Shown here piece by piece: positions 26,654 to 35,096 of a stretch of DNA of 64,000 nt (position 1 is the stretch's first letter; each line of letters begins with the position of its first letter). Source of the DNA: JAJDOD01 sp039024895. GTDB lineage: Bacteria; Pseudomonadota; Alphaproteobacteria; Rhodobacterales; Rhodobacteraceae. The DNA is taken from positions 62,001-126,000 of the forward strand of contig JBCCPJ010000001.1 in NCBI GenBank assembly GCA_039024895.1, written 5' to 3'. The notes beneath the pieces are model-generated. The model searched no databases, had not been told where the DNA came from, and saw only the letters and a list, made by a program, of their open reading frames with translations. The position numbers were made by a program, and so were the translations under genes.

Positions 26654-27766
26654 ATGGAAAAAACAGTTGTCAACTCATGGAACGAATGGGACCCGCTTCG
26701 CCATGTTATCGTCGGGTGCGCCGACGACGGCCACATCCCCCCTGAAGAACCAGCGCTCGACGCCAAGGTGCCCGAAGATAGCGACATGCGCGGCACTTGG
26801 GGAAAACGCCCGCAGGAGACCATCGACCGCGCCAATGAACTCCTTGATGCCTTCGCGGCCCAACTCGAAGCCCGGGGGATCCGCGTCGACCGCCCCACGC
26901 CGGTCGATCACGCCAAGCCAGTTACAACGCCCGACTTCCACACCGAAAGTCAATTTGGGTGTATGCCACCGCGTGATGTTCTGCTCACGGTCGGCTCAGA
27001 AATCCTCGAAGCGACCATGTCCTATCGCTGTCGCTGGTTCGAGTATTTAAACTACCGTCCACTCCTACAGCGCTACTGGGAAGAAGACCCAAACTTTCGT
27101 CACGAAAGCGCGCCAAAGCCGCGATTGACCGATGCCGACTATCATCCCGATTACCTCTCGGAAAAAATTGGTGTCGAAAAGCGCCTGAAATGGACTGCCG
27201 AAAAGTTCTTTGTGACCACCGAAGAAGAACCGCTGTTTGACGCCGCCGATGTTTTGCGTTTCGGTAAAGACCTTGTGGTTCAGCACGGCTTTACCACCAA
27301 TCTCAAGGGTATCGAATGGCTCCGTCGCCACTACCCCGATCATCGGGTCCACGCGGTCAACTTCCCCGGTGACCCCTACCCGATCCACATCGACGCAACG
27401 TTCACGCCGCTCCGCCCGGGTCTCATCCTGAACAATCCCCAGCGCCGCCTTCCCAACGAGCAACGCAAGCCTTTTGAACAAAACGGTTGGGAAATCGTCG
27501 ATGCAGCCCAACCTGCCCATAACGCCCCGCCGCCGCTCTGTTACTCGTCGGTTTGGCTATCGATGAATGTCCTCGTCCTCGACCCAAAGACAGTTTGCGT
27601 CGAAAAATCCGAAGTTTACCAAGCCGAACAGATGGACAAGCTCGGCATGGAAGTCGTCGAAGTCGACCTGCGGGATGCCTATGCCTTCGGGGGCGGCCTG
27701 CATTGTTGTACCGCCGATGTCTATCGCGAGGGAACCTGTGAAGACTACTTCCCTAAGCAACCGTAA
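26654..27766 (+). CDS. Amidinotransferase (arginine:glycine amidinotransferase type)
   Basis: A 370-residue member of the guanidino-group-transferring penteins. Family members move the amidino group of arginine onto an amine acceptor such as glycine. Catalytic elements are visible: Asp in LFDAADVLRFG near residue 195, His in PIHIDATF near 245 and the nucleophilic Cys in GGLHCCTADVYR near 348. Length and motifs match AGAT and StrB1-like enzymes. The ATG follows GGAGGCG. The acceptor is not readable from the sequence. No creatine-, streptomycin- or toxin-pathway genes lie nearby; the next gene is rppH, 121 bases on. Confidence 0.88.
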   Translation: MEKTVVNSWNEWDPLRHVIVGCADDGHIPPEEPALDAKVPEDSDMRGTWGKRPQETIDRANELLDAFAAQLEARGIRVDRPTPVDHAKPVTTPDFHTESQFGCMPPRDVLLTVGSEILEATMSYRCRWFEYLNYRPLLQRYWEEDPNFRHESAPKPRLTDADYHPDYLSEKIGVEKRLKWTAEKFFVTTEEEPLFDAADVLRFGKDLVVQHGFTTNLKGIEWLRRHYPDHRVHAVNFPGDPYPIHIDATFTPLRPGLILNNPQRRLPNEQRKPFEQNGWEIVDAAQPAHNAPPPLCYSSVWLSMNVLVLDPKTVCVEKSEVYQAEQMDKLGMEVVEVDLRDAYAFGGGLHCCTADVYREGTCEDYFPKQP

Positions 27767-27887
27767 CCGGTCCGGACGACCATGCCTTCTTTCTGGAACA
27801 AATATCCCGGGGAGGCTCTGATAAGAGCCGGGGCAGAGCCCCATCACAAAAAAAGCGCGACACGCGCGCAATGAGAAAGCCGCGCCC

Positions 27888-28355
27888 ATGCAAGACGACC
27901 TTCCCTATCGACCCTGCGTCGGTGTTGTCCTCGCAAACGCAAATGGCCTGATCTTCACCGGGGAACGCATCGACACGCCTGGGGCATGGCAAATGCCGCA
28001 AGGTGGCATTGATGACGGGGAGGCGCCGGAAGCCGCCGCCCTTCGCGAATTGGAAGAGGAAACCGGCCTGCCTGCCAACCTTGTGACAATCGAGGCCGAG
28101 CATCCGGCCTGGGTGACCTATGAATTGCCCCCGCATCTTATTGGCAAGCTGTGGAAAGGTCGTTTCCGGGGCCAGAAGCAGAAGTGGTTCCTTTTCAGGT
28201 TCAAGGGGCCCGATACAGCGATTGATATTGCAAGACACGATCATGAATTTGCACGATGGCGATGGTCGGATGCCGACCAAGTCCTGCGCGACATTGTTCC
28301 CTTCAAGCGCGCTGTCTATGAACAAGTCGTGGAACATTTCCGCGCCCAGCTGTAA
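27888..28355 (+). CDS. rppH: RNA pyrophosphohydrolase
   Basis: A 155-residue Nudix hydrolase that removes pyrophosphate from triphosphorylated 5' ends of mRNA and so starts RNase E-dependent decay. The Nudix box GGIDDGEAPEAAALRELEEETGL is at about residues 39-61 and intact. WQMPQGG precedes it, as in NudH/RppH, and the C-terminal RWRWSDADQVL and IVPFKRAVYEQVV also fit. The ATG is in CGCGCCCATG with a poor ribosome binding site. The next gene begins 10 bases after its stop, so the two are probably co-transcribed. Confidence 0.94.
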   Translation: MQDDLPYRPCVGVVLANANGLIFTGERIDTPGAWQMPQGGIDDGEAPEAAALRELEEETGLPANLVTIEAEHPAWVTYELPPHLIGKLWKGRFRGQKQKWFLFRFKGPDTAIDIARHDHEFARWRWSDADQVLRDIVPFKRAVYEQVVEHFRAQL

Positions 28356-28365
28356 AAGGTTGCCC

Positions 28366-28836
28366 ATGCGTTTTGCCCTAGTTTGCCTCGCAGTTCTCAT
28401 TGCAAACCCGGCAAATGCGTTGTCCTGCATGCGCCCTGATGCGGTGCGCCTGTTTGAAGAGGCGCGCGATGCCGAAACCGCCTTTTATATTGTGAAAGGC
28501 GAGGTTGAGTTTCTCGAACCGCCCAACACGCCGCCGCGAAATGCGAAGACCCCTGCCACAACACGCGCCAGGATCACCGGCCTAGCCCTCTCCAAAAGTG
28601 GCTTTAACGCGCCCTTTGACGAGCGTGTTACGCTCAAGGCAAGCTGCCTTGGCCCGTGGTGCGGCGCGCCGGAGATGGTCGAAGGCAGCCGACTGATGGC
28701 GGTTGAAATCGGTTTGGCTGATTTGAGTTTGTATATCGGTCCCTGTGGAGGGGATCAGATGGCCTGGGACGAGCAGGCCGAAGACCGTCTCCTATCCTGT
28801 CATCTACAAGGCATCTGCGAAGCTGCCGAGTTTTGA
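28366..28836 (+). CDS. Secreted protein of unknown function
   Basis: A 156-residue protein with a signal peptide (FALVCLAVLIANPANA) followed by SCMRPDAVRLFEEA. Cysteines at the mature N-terminus, in SCLGPWCG, in IGPCGG and in LSCHLQGIC suggest several disulfides in the periplasm. I do not recognise a family. A much longer open frame in the same register extends back into rppH, but the ATG at 28366, preceded by AAAAGG at 7 bases, gives the signal peptide and is chosen. Confidence 0.75.
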   Translation: MRFALVCLAVLIANPANALSCMRPDAVRLFEEARDAETAFYIVKGEVEFLEPPNTPPRNAKTPATTRARITGLALSKSGFNAPFDERVTLKASCLGPWCGAPEMVEGSRLMAVEIGLADLSLYIGPCGGDQMAWDEQAEDRLLSCHLQGICEAAEF

Positions 28837-29250
28837 ACTACGTCCGCGAGGCCGGAACGACTATGGGACATGGGATTGGATCTGCCCGGCCCCGCGAACG
28901 CAACTTTTACCCACCCTACTCGTCTCACTCACTCTCATTTTCGGCGAAACACGCCATACCGTTACTGGGCGTCGACAGATTTTTGCGGGCTGGAATACAC
29001 CCAATCGGCCGACAAATTGAAAAGCGTTTGTTTAAAGGATCGCCTCATGTGACGCGACCAAGGACAGGGTGACCGCGGTCTGTCGCTGGGTCAACAGGGC
29101 GAGAGGCGTCTGCGTGAGCGTAGCGTGAAACCTAGGCGGCCATACGTGAACACTCTGTATAACAACCGGTAGAAATGAGAACAAAACATGAATATACTCC
29201 GGGAACCCCGGGATTCGTCAGGGTTTCAACCGCATGAAGAAGAATCGCCC
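28837..29250. other. Gene-free region before dnaE2
   Basis: About 414 bases without a supported gene. Short frames here read as non-coding. In particular I see no trace of imuA or imuB, which often precede dnaE2. The only signal noted is the LexA-like box at 29179-29193. Confidence 0.5.
29179..29193. promoter_or_regulatory. LexA-like SOS box upstream of dnaE2
   Basis: GAAC-AAAACAT-GAAT, one base from the alphaproteobacterial LexA site GAAC-N7-GAAC. It lies 58 bases before the preferred dnaE2 start, consistent with SOS induction of this polymerase. The call rests on the known site for Rhodobacter-type LexA and the match here. Confidence 0.55.
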
Positions 29251-32200
29251 ATGACCTTTGCCGAGTTGTCCATTACGTCGAACTTCACCTTTCTGACTGG
29301 CGCCAGCCATGCGGAAGAATATGTCGACCGGGCAGCGCTGCTTGGTCTCAGTGCCCTCGCCATTGCAGATGAAAACTCGGTCGCGGGGATTGTCCGCGCC
29401 CATACACGGGTGAAGGAAATCGCCCGCCAGGTGAAAGACCGGCAGACAGGCAATCTTATCGGGCCCCCTGCCCCGGTCAAAACCTGGGAACGCAAGAAAC
29501 AGCTGTTTGAAAGTTATCCCGGCGGCAAGACCCGCGCCAAACACGGGACGCTCAGCCCGGAAGAAACCGAAGACTTCCTCGACGGCCCACGGCACCTCAC
29601 CCACAAGACGCAGCCCCCCATCGCCGGGTTCGAGACACGCGTTCAACCGCCGCCGCAAGATGCCTCCGCCGCCATACTGAATGTCCCCAAACTGATCCCC
29701 GGCGCCCGCATCGTGCTCGACACCGGCTTTTCTGTCACCACGCTGCCCAAGACCCGCAAGGGGTGGGGCCATCTCTGCCGCCTGATCTCTCGCGGGCGTT
29801 TGAAAGCCGACAAAGGCAGGTGCCACCTCACCCTGGACGACCTGCTGGAATTTGGCGCCGACATGGCCTTGCTGATCCACGCTCCACAGGCACAAACGGC
29901 AACGACCGGCGCGGGCGCTTGGGTGGCACAGGCGAAACGGCTGACGCGCCGCTTCCCCAAAGATAGCTTTCTCATCCTCGCCCCCAAATATGACGGGCAG
30001 GACCCGGAACGCTTTGAGTGGCTCGCGGGTCTGGCGAAGGACCTCAGCATCCCCACAATTGCCAGCGCCACACCCCGCATGCATCACGGGAACCGCCGCA
30101 AATTGGCCGATGTCCTGACAGCCATCCGAACGGGCGTGAAAGTCGATGAGCTTGGCCGCGCCGCGCTCACAAATGCGGAAAAACGTCTCCGCGCCGAAGC
30201 GGAAATGCGAAAGCTATTGGGCCCCCACGCCGATGCCGTTGACCGCGCCGCCCAGCTCGCCGCCAGCCTGACCTTTCAACTCGACGAGTTGCGGTACGAA
30301 TATCCATCCGAGATCGCAGAAGGTGAAACAGCCGAAGACCGTCTTAAGCGCCTCGCCTATGCGGGGCTGAAATGGCGCTATCCGTCAGGGGCACCAGAAC
30401 ATGTCAAAAACCTCCTCGCCCATGAACTGACGCTGATCGCCAAGCTCAACTATGAACCCTACTTCCTCACCGTCCGGGATGTTGTCGCCTTCGCCCGCTC
30501 GCGCGACATCCTCTGCCAGGGGCGCGGAAGTGCCGCCAACTCCGTTGTCTGCTACTGCTTGGGCGTCACCTCCGTGTCCCCCGAAATCGGCACGATGGTC
30601 TTTGAACGTTTCGTCTCGGAAGCCCGCGACGAGCCCCCCGACATCGATGTCGATTTCGAACATGAACGCCGCGAAGAAGTGATCCAGCACATCTATGAAC
30701 GCTACGGACGTCACCGTGCCGGGCTCTGCGCGACCGTGGTGCATTACCGCGGCAAACGCGCGATCCGCGAGGTTGGCCGCGCCATGGGCCTCACCGAAGA
30801 TACCATCGGCGCGATCTCGTCGCAGCTTTGGGGGTTCTTCGACACCTCCGGCATGGCCGAGCAACAACTGCGCGAAATTGGTCTCGACCCTACCGACAAA
30901 CGCCTTGCGCTGACCCTCAAACTCATTGCCGAAATCCAGGGTTTCCCCCGCCACCTGAGCCAACATGTCGGCGGCTTTATCATGACCGAAGGCCGGCTCG
31001 ATGAACTCGTCCCCATCGAGAACGCCACGATGGAGGACCGCACCGTCATCTGTTGGGACAAGGACGATATCGAAAGTCTGGGCATCCTCAAGGTCGATGT
31101 GCTGGCCCTCGGCATGCTGTCCTGCATCCGGAAATCCTTTGATCTGCTCAAAATGCACCATCAAATTGACTACACGCTCGCCACACTCCCCCCCGAAGAC
31201 CCCGCCGTTTACGACATGCTCTGCAAGGCCGACAGCCTCGGTGTCTTCCAGGTCGAAAGCCGGGCCCAGATGAACTTTCTGCCCCGCATGAAGCCCCGCA
31301 CTTTCTATGACCTCGTGATCGAAACCGCGATCATCCGCCCCGGCCCCATCCAGGGCGATATGGTCCACCCCTATCTCCGCCGCCGTAATGGGGAGGAGAA
31401 AGTCGAATTCCCCTCCGATGAACTCGGCAAAGTCCTCGGTAAAACCCTCGGCGTTCCCCTGTTCCAGGAACAAGCCATGCAGATCGCCATCGTCGGCGCA
31501 GGCTTCACCCCCGAAGAAGCCGACCGGTTGAGACGCTCCCTCGCAACCTTCAAGAAACACGGCAATGTCAGCGAGTTTCGCAACCGCTTCCTCAAAGGCA
31601 TGCGCGAGAATGGTTATGACGACGATTTCGCCGAACGCTGCTTTTCTCAGATCGAAGGCTTCGGGTCCTATGGCTTCCCCGAAAGCCACGCCGCCTCCTT
31701 TGCGCTCTTGGTCTATGCCTCAAGCTGGCTCAAATGCCACCACCCGGGCATCTTCGCCTGCGCGCTTCTCAATTCCCAACCCATGGGTTTCTATGCCCCG
31801 GCACAGATCGTCCGTGACGCCCGCGAGCACGGCGTCGAAATCCGCCCTCCCGACATCAATGCCTCCACCTGGGACAACATCATGGAATCCGACGGCAAAG
31901 GCGGCCTGGCCCTCCGCCTCGGCCTGCGCCAGATCAAATCCATGCGCGAGGAAGAAGCCACCTGGATCGCTGCCGCGCGCGGTAATGGCTATCAGTCGGT
32001 TGAAGACGTGTGGCGTCGCGCCGGTGTGGAACCGCGCTTGCTGCGTGTACTCGCCGAGGCGGATGTCTTCGCCTCGCTCCGCCTGAGCCGCCGTGATGCG
32101 CTCTGGGCTGCCGCAGCGCTCGCCAAAGACACGCCGCTTCCCCTCTTCGCTGGCGACCTGGACGGCGAAGCAATCGACGAGCCCCCCGCGCACCTGCCGG

Positions 32201-32421
32201 AGATGACGACAGGCGAGCATGTGGTGGAAGACTACGTCGCCATGCGCCTGACCCTGCGCGCCCACCCCATCGCGTTTCTCCGGCACAAGCTGACGCCCGG
32301 CACACCAAAACTAGACCCCGGAGATGGCATCGGTGGCGCTGGATTGCGGCGTGCAACAGGTCTTACACGCACCGACATCTGGGGCGCCGTGGACGAAGAA
32401 CGGCACAGCAGACGCCACTGA
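29251..32421 (+). CDS. dnaE2: Error-prone DNA polymerase DnaE2 with a shortened C-terminus
   Basis: An SOS-type C-family polymerase of 1056 residues used for damage-tolerant synthesis, normally together with ImuA and ImuB. The PHP domain opens with MTFAELSITSNFTFLTGASH. GRGSAANSVVCYCLG leads into the palm, whose acidic residues are in PPDIDVDFEHERR, followed by RHLSQHVGGFIMT, FQEQAMQIA and GSYGFPESHAASFALL. The C-terminus stops at GTPKLDPGDG plus a short tail with no recognisable OB domain. Family members normally continue about 100 residues through an OB fold (RPGSAKGV, EDETG). The start at 29251 is preferred over 29188 on homology. No imuA/imuB is adjacent. The missing tail may reduce function. 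Confidence 0.92.
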   Translation: MTFAELSITSNFTFLTGASHAEEYVDRAALLGLSALAIADENSVAGIVRAHTRVKEIARQVKDRQTGNLIGPPAPVKTWERKKQLFESYPGGKTRAKHGTLSPEETEDFLDGPRHLTHKTQPPIAGFETRVQPPPQDASAAILNVPKLIPGARIVLDTGFSVTTLPKTRKGWGHLCRLISRGRLKADKGRCHLTLDDLLEFGADMALLIHAPQAQTATTGAGAWVAQAKRLTRRFPKDSFLILAPKYDGQDPERFEWLAGLAKDLSIPTIASATPRMHHGNRRKLADVLTAIRTGVKVDELGRAALTNAEKRLRAEAEMRKLLGPHADAVDRAAQLAASLTFQLDELRYEYPSEIAEGETAEDRLKRLAYAGLKWRYPSGAPEHVKNLLAHELTLIAKLNYEPYFLTVRDVVAFARSRDILCQGRGSAANSVVCYCLGVTSVSPEIGTMVFERFVSEARDEPPDIDVDFEHERREEVIQHIYERYGRHRAGLCATVVHYRGKRAIREVGRAMGLTEDTIGAISSQLWGFFDTSGMAEQQLREIGLDPTDKRLALTLKLIAEIQGFPRHLSQHVGGFIMTEGRLDELVPIENATMEDRTVICWDKDDIESLGILKVDVLALGMLSCIRKSFDLLKMHHQIDYTLATLPPEDPAVYDMLCKADSLGVFQVESRAQMNFLPRMKPRTFYDLVIETAIIRPGPIQGDMVHPYLRRRNGEEKVEFPSDELGKVLGKTLGVPLFQEQAMQIAIVGAGFTPEEADRLRRSLATFKKHGNVSEFRNRFLKGMRENGYDDDFAERCFSQIEGFGSYGFPESHAASFALLVYASSWLKCHHPGIFACALLNSQPMGFYAPAQIVRDAREHGVEIRPPDINASTWDNIMESDGKGGLALRLGLRQIKSMREEEATWIAAARGNGYQSVEDVWRRAGVEPRLLRVLAEADVFASLRLSRRDALWAAAALAKDTPLPLFAGDLDGEAIDEPPAHLPEMTTGEHVVEDYVAMRLTLRAHPIAFLRHKLTPGTPKLDPGDGIGGAGLRRATGLTRTDIWGAVDEERHSRRH

Positions 32422-32500
32422 TAGATTTGACACAGCGCAAGGTAGAGCCTGCTAAAGCCCGCTACCGTTCATCCCGCCAAACATGATGAGGGAGGCGAGA

Positions 32501-32815
32501 ATGCTGGACATTTCCAATGCCAAGATCGCACGGATCATATTTCTGTCCCGCGAACACGGACCGGACAACGCGCATCTGACAGATTATATTTCAGGCCTGA
32601 ACTACGACGAAAAATCGAGCGTCGTCGCGCTTATGTGGGTCGGACGCGAGACCTATGACCCGGAGCACATTGAGAAGGCCAAAACCCATGCGGAGGTAGA
32701 GGCCACAGCACCGACAGAGCATTATCTGACCGGCATCCCTGACTTGCCCGATCTGCTGGAAAACGGGTTGGAAAAACTCGGGATCAACGTCAGCGATGTG
32801 GAAGATCAAATGTAA
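32501..32815 (+). CDS. DUF3775 family protein
   Basis: A 104-residue small acidic protein that I assign to DUF3775, a family of unknown function seen in proteobacteria. Characteristic text is LDISNAKIARIIFLSREHG at the start, then GLNYDEKSSVVALMWVGRETYDPEHIEKA and YLTGIPDLPDLLENGLEKLG. The ATG at 32501 follows GGGAGGCG; the ATG at 32483 is less well placed. It is soluble, without signal peptide. No operon partner is clear: dnaE2 ends 79 bases before, and a hairpin follows. Confidence 0.85.
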   Translation: MLDISNAKIARIIFLSREHGPDNAHLTDYISGLNYDEKSSVVALMWVGRETYDPEHIEKAKTHAEVEATAPTEHYLTGIPDLPDLLENGLEKLGINVSDVEDQM

Positions 32816-32912
32816 CGGCACAGGAGATCACCAAACGTTCGTGCAACTGATGGGCCCGTGAATGAGTATTTCTGGACAGAAGAAGATCGTTTGGCGAAAC
32901 TGAAAGAAGTCA

Positions 32913-32942
32913 CCTCCCGACCCGTTGCAGATGGTCGGGAGG
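32913..32942 (+). terminator. Hairpin between the DUF3775 gene and tag
   Basis: A 10-bp perfect stem, CCTCCCGACC (32913-32922) with GGTCGGGAGG (32933-32942), and a 10-base loop. It is followed by CTTCTCC, not a full T-run, so termination may be partial. The rest of 32816-33089 shows no gene. Confidence 0.6.
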
Positions 32943-33089
32943 CTTCTCCTGTCACGGCCATCGGCACTCCTGCCTGTACCGCAGGACCGAAATTGGTCTA
33001 ATTTTCTTAAAATTTGCCTTCTTCTGTCGAGAAAATACTCTCGCCGAAGGCGGGTTACCTTCACCGCTCGCACAACGTAAGATACCGCC

Positions 33090-33662
33090 ATGCCCGAGCC
33101 AATTGACGATAAACCGCGCTGCTTTGGGTCGCATTCAAAGACCTATGCGCATTACCATGACACTGAATGGGGCGTCCCTGTCCGCGATGACCGGGAGCTT
33201 TTTGAGATGCTCATCCTTGAAGGGGCCCATGCCGGTCTTTCTTGGGAAACCGTTTTGAACAAGCGGGACGGCTATCGCGACATCTTTCATAATTTTGATG
33301 TCGTACGCGTCGCCGCCATGACCGATTTCGAGTTGTTCGAGGCGCGTAAAAACCCGGCCATCGTGCGCCATAAGCAGAAGATTGAGAGCACACGTAAGAA
33401 TGCCCGTATTTTCCTCAAAATGCAGGACGAGTTTGGAAGTTTTTCCAATTGGCTTTGGGCACATGTGGATCACGCGCCGCTCCGCGGAAACTGGGCCACC
33501 AAGGAAGACGTGCCCGCCTCAACGCCACTTTCCGATCAAATTTCGAAAGACCTGAAGAAGCGTGGGATGAGCTTTGTCGGAACGACGATCATCTACGCCT
33601 ACCTCCAAGCAGTGGGCATTGTGAACGATCACTGGCACGGGTGTTGGAAATTTGAAAGTTAA
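33090..33662 (+). CDS. tag: DNA-3-methyladenine glycosylase I
   Basis: A 190-residue base-excision enzyme that removes 3-methyladenine from alkylated DNA. Zinc ligands are in RCFGS near residue 11, YHDTEWGVP near 23 and HWHGCW near the C-terminus. The lesion-binding stretch HAGLSWETVLNKR around residue 46-58 and SFVGTTIIYAYLQAVGIVNDH near 158 are typical. The first zinc spacing is one residue shorter than in E. coli Tag. It lies 670 bases from dnaE2, forming a small DNA-repair neighbourhood. Confidence 0.95.
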   Translation: MPEPIDDKPRCFGSHSKTYAHYHDTEWGVPVRDDRELFEMLILEGAHAGLSWETVLNKRDGYRDIFHNFDVVRVAAMTDFELFEARKNPAIVRHKQKIESTRKNARIFLKMQDEFGSFSNWLWAHVDHAPLRGNWATKEDVPASTPLSDQISKDLKKRGMSFVGTTIIYAYLQAVGIVNDHWHGCWKFES

Positions 33663-33718
33663 CAGCCCGTTACGCGCGGCCCATTAACTTTCAAGTCATT
33701 GGTTTCGCATGCGAAACT

Positions 33719-34978
33719 TTACCGTAGACGCCGCAAAATCTCATAGCTTGCATAGCCGTCCGGGGTCATGCCCTGGGCCGACTGAAAGCGTCTGATCGCC
33801 TGAATGGTGTTCGGACCGATAACCCCATCCACGCCCTGCGTATTGAACCCTCGCTTGGTCAATAGCTGCTGCATTTCTTTCTTCTCGGCAAACCGCAGGT
33901 TTCGATCGCCACGGGGCCAATTCGCACGGATCGGACCATCCCCCCGGATACGATCCGATAAATGCCCAACGCCGATCACGTAGGCATCCGCTGTGTTGTA
34001 GCGCTCGATGACATGGAAGTTGTCGAAGATCATAAAGGCGGCGCCGGCTGCGCCGGCAGGGAGCAGGATCGACGCGCGCCCGTAGTTCGGCACCCGAGCG
34101 CCGCTCGTGTCTCGCACGCCGAGGGCTGACCATTGGTTGGGGCTCTTTTTGACGCGCTCACCGGTCTGGCGATAGTCAAACCCGCGCGGCAATCTTACCT
34201 CCACGCCCCATGGTTGACCCTTGGTCCAGCCAAAGCGTTTGAGATACGCCGCTGTTGACGCCAGCGCATCGGTCGGATCATCGGACCAGATGTCGCGTTT
34301 GCCATCCCCCCGAAAATCGACCGCATAGGACAAATAGGAGGTGGGGATAAACTGCGTATGTCCCATGGCACCCGCCCAGCTGCCCGTCATGCGGCGGGGC
34401 GGCACGTCACCGGATTGGATGATCTTGAGGGCTGCAATCAATTGGCTTTCAAAGAACCGGCCGCGGCGCCCATCGAAGGCCAACGTCGCGAGCGCCTCGA
34501 TCACAGGTTCACTACCGCGAAAGGCACCATAAGCGCTTTCCAGCCCCCAGACGGCCGCGACCACCTCCGCCTCGACGCCGTAGCGGGCTTCGATCTCTTT
34601 GAGAACGCGCTGGTGCTTTCTGAGCGCGGCACGCCCGTTCTTCACACGAGTTTCCGAGGCCGCACTGTCCAGATATTCCCAAATCTGTTTGGTGAATTCC
34701 GACTGGTTGCGGTCGCGCTTGATGATTTCCGGATTGTAACGAACGCCTTGAAATGCAGCGTTGAAGACTTGATCGCGGATGCCTGCCGCGCGCGCGCGGG
34801 CGCGAAACCGGTCAATCCAGCGCTGAAACGACGTGTTCGACGACGCTTGGACCAGCACGACACTGCCCTCCTCTGCCGAAATTGCCGGGCGCTGTTTGGG
34901 AGAAGAGCTTTGCTCGGGCGCGGCGTAAACGACGCCAGACAAACTCAGGCAAAGCGCTGCACTTATGATGAAACGCAT
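33719..34978 (-). CDS. Lytic murein transglycosylase (MltB-like) with peptidoglycan-binding domain
   Basis: A 419-residue exported enzyme that cleaves glycan strands of peptidoglycan. It begins with a signal peptide (RFIISAALCLSLSGVVYA). The catalytic Glu lies in VWGLESAYGAF near residue 148, and SWAGAMGHTQFIPTSYL near 202 matches the family. A C-terminal PG_binding_1 domain, about residues 355-419, has GVDGVIGPNTIQAIRRFQ. No lipobox Cys is present, so it is soluble in the periplasm rather than a lipoprotein. The start at 34978 is chosen to give a normal signal peptide. Confidence 0.93.
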   Translation of the reverse strand: MRFIISAALCLSLSGVVYAAPEQSSSPKQRPAISAEEGSVVLVQASSNTSFQRWIDRFRARARAAGIRDQVFNAAFQGVRYNPEIIKRDRNQSEFTKQIWEYLDSAASETRVKNGRAALRKHQRVLKEIEARYGVEAEVVAAVWGLESAYGAFRGSEPVIEALATLAFDGRRGRFFESQLIAALKIIQSGDVPPRRMTGSWAGAMGHTQFIPTSYLSYAVDFRGDGKRDIWSDDPTDALASTAAYLKRFGWTKGQPWGVEVRLPRGFDYRQTGERVKKSPNQWSALGVRDTSGARVPNYGRASILLPAGAAGAAFMIFDNFHVIERYNTADAYVIGVGHLSDRIRGDGPIRANWPRGDRNLRFAEKKEMQQLLTKRGFNTQGVDGVIGPNTIQAIRRFQSAQGMTPDGYASYEILRRLR

Positions 34979-35096
34979 AATGACGGACCTGCTCTTTGTT
35001 TTTTCCAAGACTAGCCGAAATTTTCCAATGTCGGAAGCTCTCAGAACTTGGTCGGCAGAGTCTCGCGGTGTTTTGTTAAGCTTAGCTTAAGCATAA

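Noticed and set aside
27782..27874. A 30-codon frame between the amidinotransferase gene and rppH
   Set aside because: No ribosome binding site or homology is apparent, and the DNA is rich in short inverted repeats.
30385..31689. A 434-codon minus-strand frame opposite dnaE2
   Set aside because: It is a long antisense frame caused by GC-rich codon bias in dnaE2, without domain motifs.
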